Positions 61,103 to 64,000 of a stretch of DNA of 64,000 nt are shown here, one piece after another (within the stretch, counting starts at the first letter, position 1; each line of letters starts with the position of its first letter). Both the position numbers and the translations under genes were made by a program. The stretch lies in contig NZ_JAKWBK010000001.1 in assembly GCF_022512515.1 (NCBI RefSeq), forward strand, positions 1,426,001 to 1,490,000, written 5' to 3'. Under the pieces are notes generated by a model. The model was not told where the DNA came from and did no database searches. It was given only the letters and a program-made list of their open reading frames with translations. Source of the DNA: Paraniabella hibiscisoli (GTDB lineage: Bacteria > Bacteroidota > Bacteroidia > Chitinophagales > Chitinophagaceae).

Positions 61103-63106
61103 ATGAATTTACCGATATATAAAAATAGAAAAGCATTATATACACTTACACTCGCAGCAACTGTAAGTGGTGCGCTATTCCTTGGAGGCTGTTCTAAAGA
61201 GTTTTTAAAACCAGATCCATTATCTTTTTACGAGCCAACTACTACCTTCAGCACAGAAAGCGGGCTACAGGCAGCGTTGGCGATGGCAGACCGTCATATT
61301 CGTACTTACTGGACCAGTTTTGAAAATCGTAATATTTCTGTTCCTATTGGTACTGAGTATTTATTTTCTGAGTTAAGCGTTGCTTCTAAAACGGATGATG
61401 CATCTCTCTTTGCAGATGTGCCCACGCAGTTAACGCCTATCGGAGGCCCCGGGTATGATGCGGGAAACTGGACTACTTATTTCTGGGACCAGACTTACGA
61501 GGGTATTAAATATGCGAACACTATTCCCAGCTTTATTAACAATGTAACCGGGTTAGATGATGCTACTAAAAACGCCTACCTGGGAAGGGCTTACTTTCAC
61601 CGGGCATTCCGTTATCTTTCGCTGGTATTCCAGTTTGGAGACGTACCGTTAGTAACTAAAATCCTGGAAGTACCCAAGCAAAACTACAGGTCCACCAAAC
61701 GTGAGGCGATTCTGCAAATGATCACTAAGGATATGGAGTTCGCGATTCAATGGGTACCCGAGCAAAAAGATATGATCTATAAGGGCATGGTGAATAAAGG
61801 CGCCTGCCGAATGCTTTTGATAAAATGCTACCTGGCTACGGGGCAGTTTCAGAAGGCAAAGGATCAAGCAGACATATTGATCAATCAGTCTGGTTACGAG
61901 CTGATGAAAAATAGCTTCGGTACTTTTATAAATACTTACTCGCCTCAAACCTGGCAGGTAACACGCAACGTGATCTGGGACCTGCACAGGCCGGAAAATA
62001 AAATGATTGCCGCCAATAGGGAGGTAATTATGGGCATGCCTAACCGGGGAGCTACAGCGGAGTCGATGATTGACTTTTTAACTCTGCGTATTTTTGGTCC
62101 GAGTTATACCAGTGGCTCAGATTTAAAAACGCCTGATGGTAAACAGGCTGTTCAAAATTATGCCCGAAACAATGGTAGCTATCGCCAGAATTATGATTAT
62201 ATAAGATCGATTGGTCGTGGAATTGCCACCTGGAGATTAACTTCTTTTGCTACTAAAGAAATGTGGAACGTTAATGGTCAAAATGATCTGGGAGACCTGC
62301 GGCATAACAGTACAGTTGGTAACTGGGGTAGAATGGACTCTATAAAATACAATGATCCCACCAGTACCTGGTTTGGTAAGAATTTGCTCTTCAACCATCC
62401 AACAACCGGGGCTTTGTTGTGCACCGATTCATTACGGGTTTGGTTTGACTGGCCTCATTATAAAATATACCTGCAGGATGTAGTGGCTGAGGCTAACCAG
62501 GGAGCCAACCAGTTCAACGGCGCTACCAACGGAAGCAATGCAGACTGGTACCTTTACCGACTGGCAGAAACTTATCTGTTACGCGCAGAGGCTAAATACT
62601 ACCTGGGCGACGCAGCAGGTGCAGCAGCAGATGTAAATGAAGTAAGGAAAAGAGCGGGTTGTACCCAACTGTATAATACCGTTACAATAGGAGAAATTAT
62701 GGATGAAAGAGCCCGTGAATTGTACCTGGAGGAGTGGAGACATATGGAGTTAAGCCGTGTTTCTTACTGCCTTGCACTAAGTGGTAAACCCGATGAGTGG
62801 GGAAATTCCTATGATGTGAATACTTATGATAAGCAGGATGGCACCGGTACAGGCGGCGGCAGCTATTGGTATCAGCGTGTGGTTCGCTATGGTATGTATA
62901 ATAAAGGAGAGATTGCTGTAAGGCCACGCACAATTAATTATCGCATGGCAAAGCATAATCTTTACTGGCCTATACCTAATTCAGCCATAACAGCAAATAA
63001 CAAAGGGCAGTTAGCTCAAAATTTTGGTTATGATGGATACAATGCAAATACGCCGAAATGGGAAACCTGGGAAGAGGCTGTAGCTGATGAAAGCAAAGTT
63101 CAATAG
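61103..63106 (+). CDS. SusD/RagB-family outer membrane lipoprotein
   Basis: 667 residues, intact. Lipobox LFLGGC (Cys29), SusD N-terminal region (WDQTYEGIKYANTIPSFINN; YLGRAYFHRAFRYLSLVFQF) and C-terminal TPR-like part (YLYRLAETYLLRAEAKYYLG; MDERARELYLEEWRHMELSR). Starts 11 bases after SusC and forms its ligand-capturing lid. It ends at a clear terminator. Confidence 0.95.
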   Translation: MNLPIYKNRKALYTLTLAATVSGALFLGGCSKEFLKPDPLSFYEPTTTFSTESGLQAALAMADRHIRTYWTSFENRNISVPIGTEYLFSELSVASKTDDASLFADVPTQLTPIGGPGYDAGNWTTYFWDQTYEGIKYANTIPSFINNVTGLDDATKNAYLGRAYFHRAFRYLSLVFQFGDVPLVTKILEVPKQNYRSTKREAILQMITKDMEFAIQWVPEQKDMIYKGMVNKGACRMLLIKCYLATGQFQKAKDQADILINQSGYELMKNSFGTFINTYSPQTWQVTRNVIWDLHRPENKMIAANREVIMGMPNRGATAESMIDFLTLRIFGPSYTSGSDLKTPDGKQAVQNYARNNGSYRQNYDYIRSIGRGIATWRLTSFATKEMWNVNGQNDLGDLRHNSTVGNWGRMDSIKYNDPTSTWFGKNLLFNHPTTGALLCTDSLRVWFDWPHYKIYLQDVVAEANQGANQFNGATNGSNADWYLYRLAETYLLRAEAKYYLGDAAGAAADVNEVRKRAGCTQLYNTVTIGEIMDERARELYLEEWRHMELSRVSYCLALSGKPDEWGNSYDVNTYDKQDGTGTGGGSYWYQRVVRYGMYNKGEIAVRPRTINYRMAKHNLYWPIPNSAITANNKGQLAQNFGYDGYNANTPKWETWEEAVADESKVQ

Positions 63107-63143
63107 TTTAGATCATTTGAAGATTGGTATAGATAATATAATT

Positions 63144-63188
63144 GGGCTGTCTCTTTTACAGAACACAATAATTAGACAGCCCTTTTTA
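63144..63188 (+). terminator. Rho-independent terminator after SusCD 2
   Basis: A 9-bp stem GGGCTGTCT/AGACAGCCC (63144-63152 with 63174-63182) is followed by TTTTT. Confidence 0.9.
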
Positions 63189-63249
63189 TATATCGATTGT
63201 AAAAAATGTGATATCGAAGTGATTTTTGCTTTTTGCCGGCTGCTTTAAT

Positions 63250-63297
63250 GAATTTACCCCCACAAAAAACGAATATGCCCCGCTGTTATTCTGGTTG
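63250..63297 (+). promoter_or_regulatory. Candidate HTCS operator copy C
   Basis: GAATTTACCCCCACA, AAAAACGAATATGCCCC and TTATTCTGGTTG. ACCCC lies 117 bases before the GH105 start codon. Confidence 0.5.
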
Positions 63298-63372
63298 AAA
63301 TGGCATATTGCAGGCAATAGGTCTGCCGATTTAAGTAATCTGAATTTTAAATCGGCTCAAAACTAATCGTCT

Positions 63373-64000
63373 ATGAATTTAAAAATTTTGGTTGTCGCTA
63401 TAGCCTTTTTGTTTCAGAACAAAAGTGAGGTGTTAGATGCAGAGGCGCGTAAATATCCATCCAGAACGGAAGTACTGTCTCATATTCGTAAAGTAAATGA
63501 TTATTGGCAAAGAACGCATGTTAAGCCTGGCTGGGCTTTTTGGGATGTGGCCGCTTATCACACAGGCAATATGATGGCATATAAGCTCACAAACAATGAT
63601 GTTTATAAAACCTATTCGGAAAAGTGGGCAGCGCATAACAAATGGATGGGTGCCACATCTAACAACAAGGCCGAATGGAAATACAACTATGGCGAAACCA
63701 ATAAACATGTTCTTTTTGGTGACTGGCAGATCTGTTTTCAAACCTATATCGATTTGTATAATCTTGATAAGGTGAAAGATCCGAAAAAGATAGCCCGTGC
63801 AAAGGGGGTAATGGAATACCAGATGAGCACACCGCAAAATGATTATTGGTGGTGGGCAGATGGCCTATACATGGTAATGCCGGTGATGACCAAAATGTAC
63901 CATATTACGGGCAACTCCTTATATCTTGATAAAATGGGACAATACTTTGAGTATGCTAACAGCATTATGTACGACTCTGTGGAAAAGATATATTACAGGG
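63373..64000 (+). CDS. GH105/GH88-type unsaturated glucuronyl/galacturonyl hydrolase, 3' truncated by window
   Basis: An open frame from ATG 63373 to the window end, 209 residues visible. Signal segment MNLKILVVAIAFLFQ, then alpha/alpha-barrel helices: VNDYWQRTHVKPGWAFWDVA, AAYHTGNMMAY, NYGETNKHVLFGDWQICFQT, and the GH105 hallmark DYWWWADGLYMVMPVMTKMY. Family members remove the unsaturated uronic acid left by pectate or rhamnogalacturonan lyases, which supports a pectic substrate for the locus. Confidence 0.88.
   Translation, partial: MNLKILVVAIAFLFQNKSEVLDAEARKYPSRTEVLSHIRKVNDYWQRTHVKPGWAFWDVAAYHTGNMMAYKLTNNDVYKTYSEKWAAHNKWMGATSNNKAEWKYNYGETNKHVLFGDWQICFQTYIDLYNLDKVKDPKKIARAKGVMEYQMSTPQNDYWWWADGLYMVMPVMTKMYHITGNSLYLDKMGQYFEYANSIMYDSVEKIYYR

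Noticed and set aside
1..64000. tRNA, rRNA, tmRNA or RNase P genes
   Set aside because: I saw no cloverleaf with a GTTCGAnTC-type T loop in proper context and no rRNA-like conserved blocks.

Overview
The window is a chromosomal stretch from a Bacteroidota bacterium, most likely a Chitinophagaceae-type soil or plant-associated species (inference). The evidence is two SusC/SusD pairs, an ECF sigma/FecR cascade, a hybrid two-component regulator, many secreted glycoside hydrolases, few Shine-Dalgarno sequences and -7 boxes of the TAnnTTTG type. No rRNA, tRNA, CRISPR array or integrase gene was seen.

Layout. 1-2995: end of a copper/heavy-metal locus (HMA-domain protein end, DUF3347 protein, CopA-like multicopper oxidase with a C-terminal extension). 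3006-5881: an EamA transporter divergent from its probable MocR-type regulator, then a DUF2200 protein. 6178-13149: ECF sigma factor, FecR anti-sigma, SusC with STN domain, SusD. 13246-15811: cupin divergent from a TetR regulator, DJ-1/PfpI protein, DUF4272 protein. 15843-24265: small hypothetical proteins, DUF3667 membrane protein, an excisionase-like/PIN toxin-antitoxin pair, a leucine-rich-repeat lipoprotein, and HxlR divergent from an SDR and an NTF2-like protein.

24266-37100 is the most unusual part. A dozen unrelated small genes sit in one orientation, and many are followed within 2-12 bases of the stop codon by a related imperfect palindrome that looks like an integron attC site. Several are preceded by a shared leader holding TTTCrC-TATATTTGAG. 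No integrase lies in the window, so it resembles a cluster of attC sites lacking an integrase (CALIN). Cargo includes an EF-Tu domain-3-like protein, DUF4274, an RraB-like protein, an HExxH peptidase-like protein, a GNAT, a DUF4062-TOPRIM-like fusion and a HEPN-like protein with an RxxxxH motif, so a defence, toxin or immunity role is plausible for some.

37100-40792 is mostly repeats, a strongly structured RNA candidate, an XRE regulator and two orphan genes. 40793-64000 is a polysaccharide utilisation locus: GH43, DUF5695, GH127 beta-L-arabinofuranosidase, HTCS regulator, tandem-domain GH43, GH2, GH16, SusC/SusD, and the start of a GH105. The content suggests arabinose- and galactose-rich pectin (rhamnogalacturonan I side chains) or arabinogalactan. 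A shared motif about 120-130 bases upstream of three of its transcription units is a good candidate HTCS operator.

Caveat: more than 40 genes or gene parts are interrupted by single-base frameshifts, nearly all one missing base in a homopolymer or doublet. This looks like sequencing or assembly error, not mass pseudogenisation. Coordinates below give the reconstructed gene span and the approximate shift positions.
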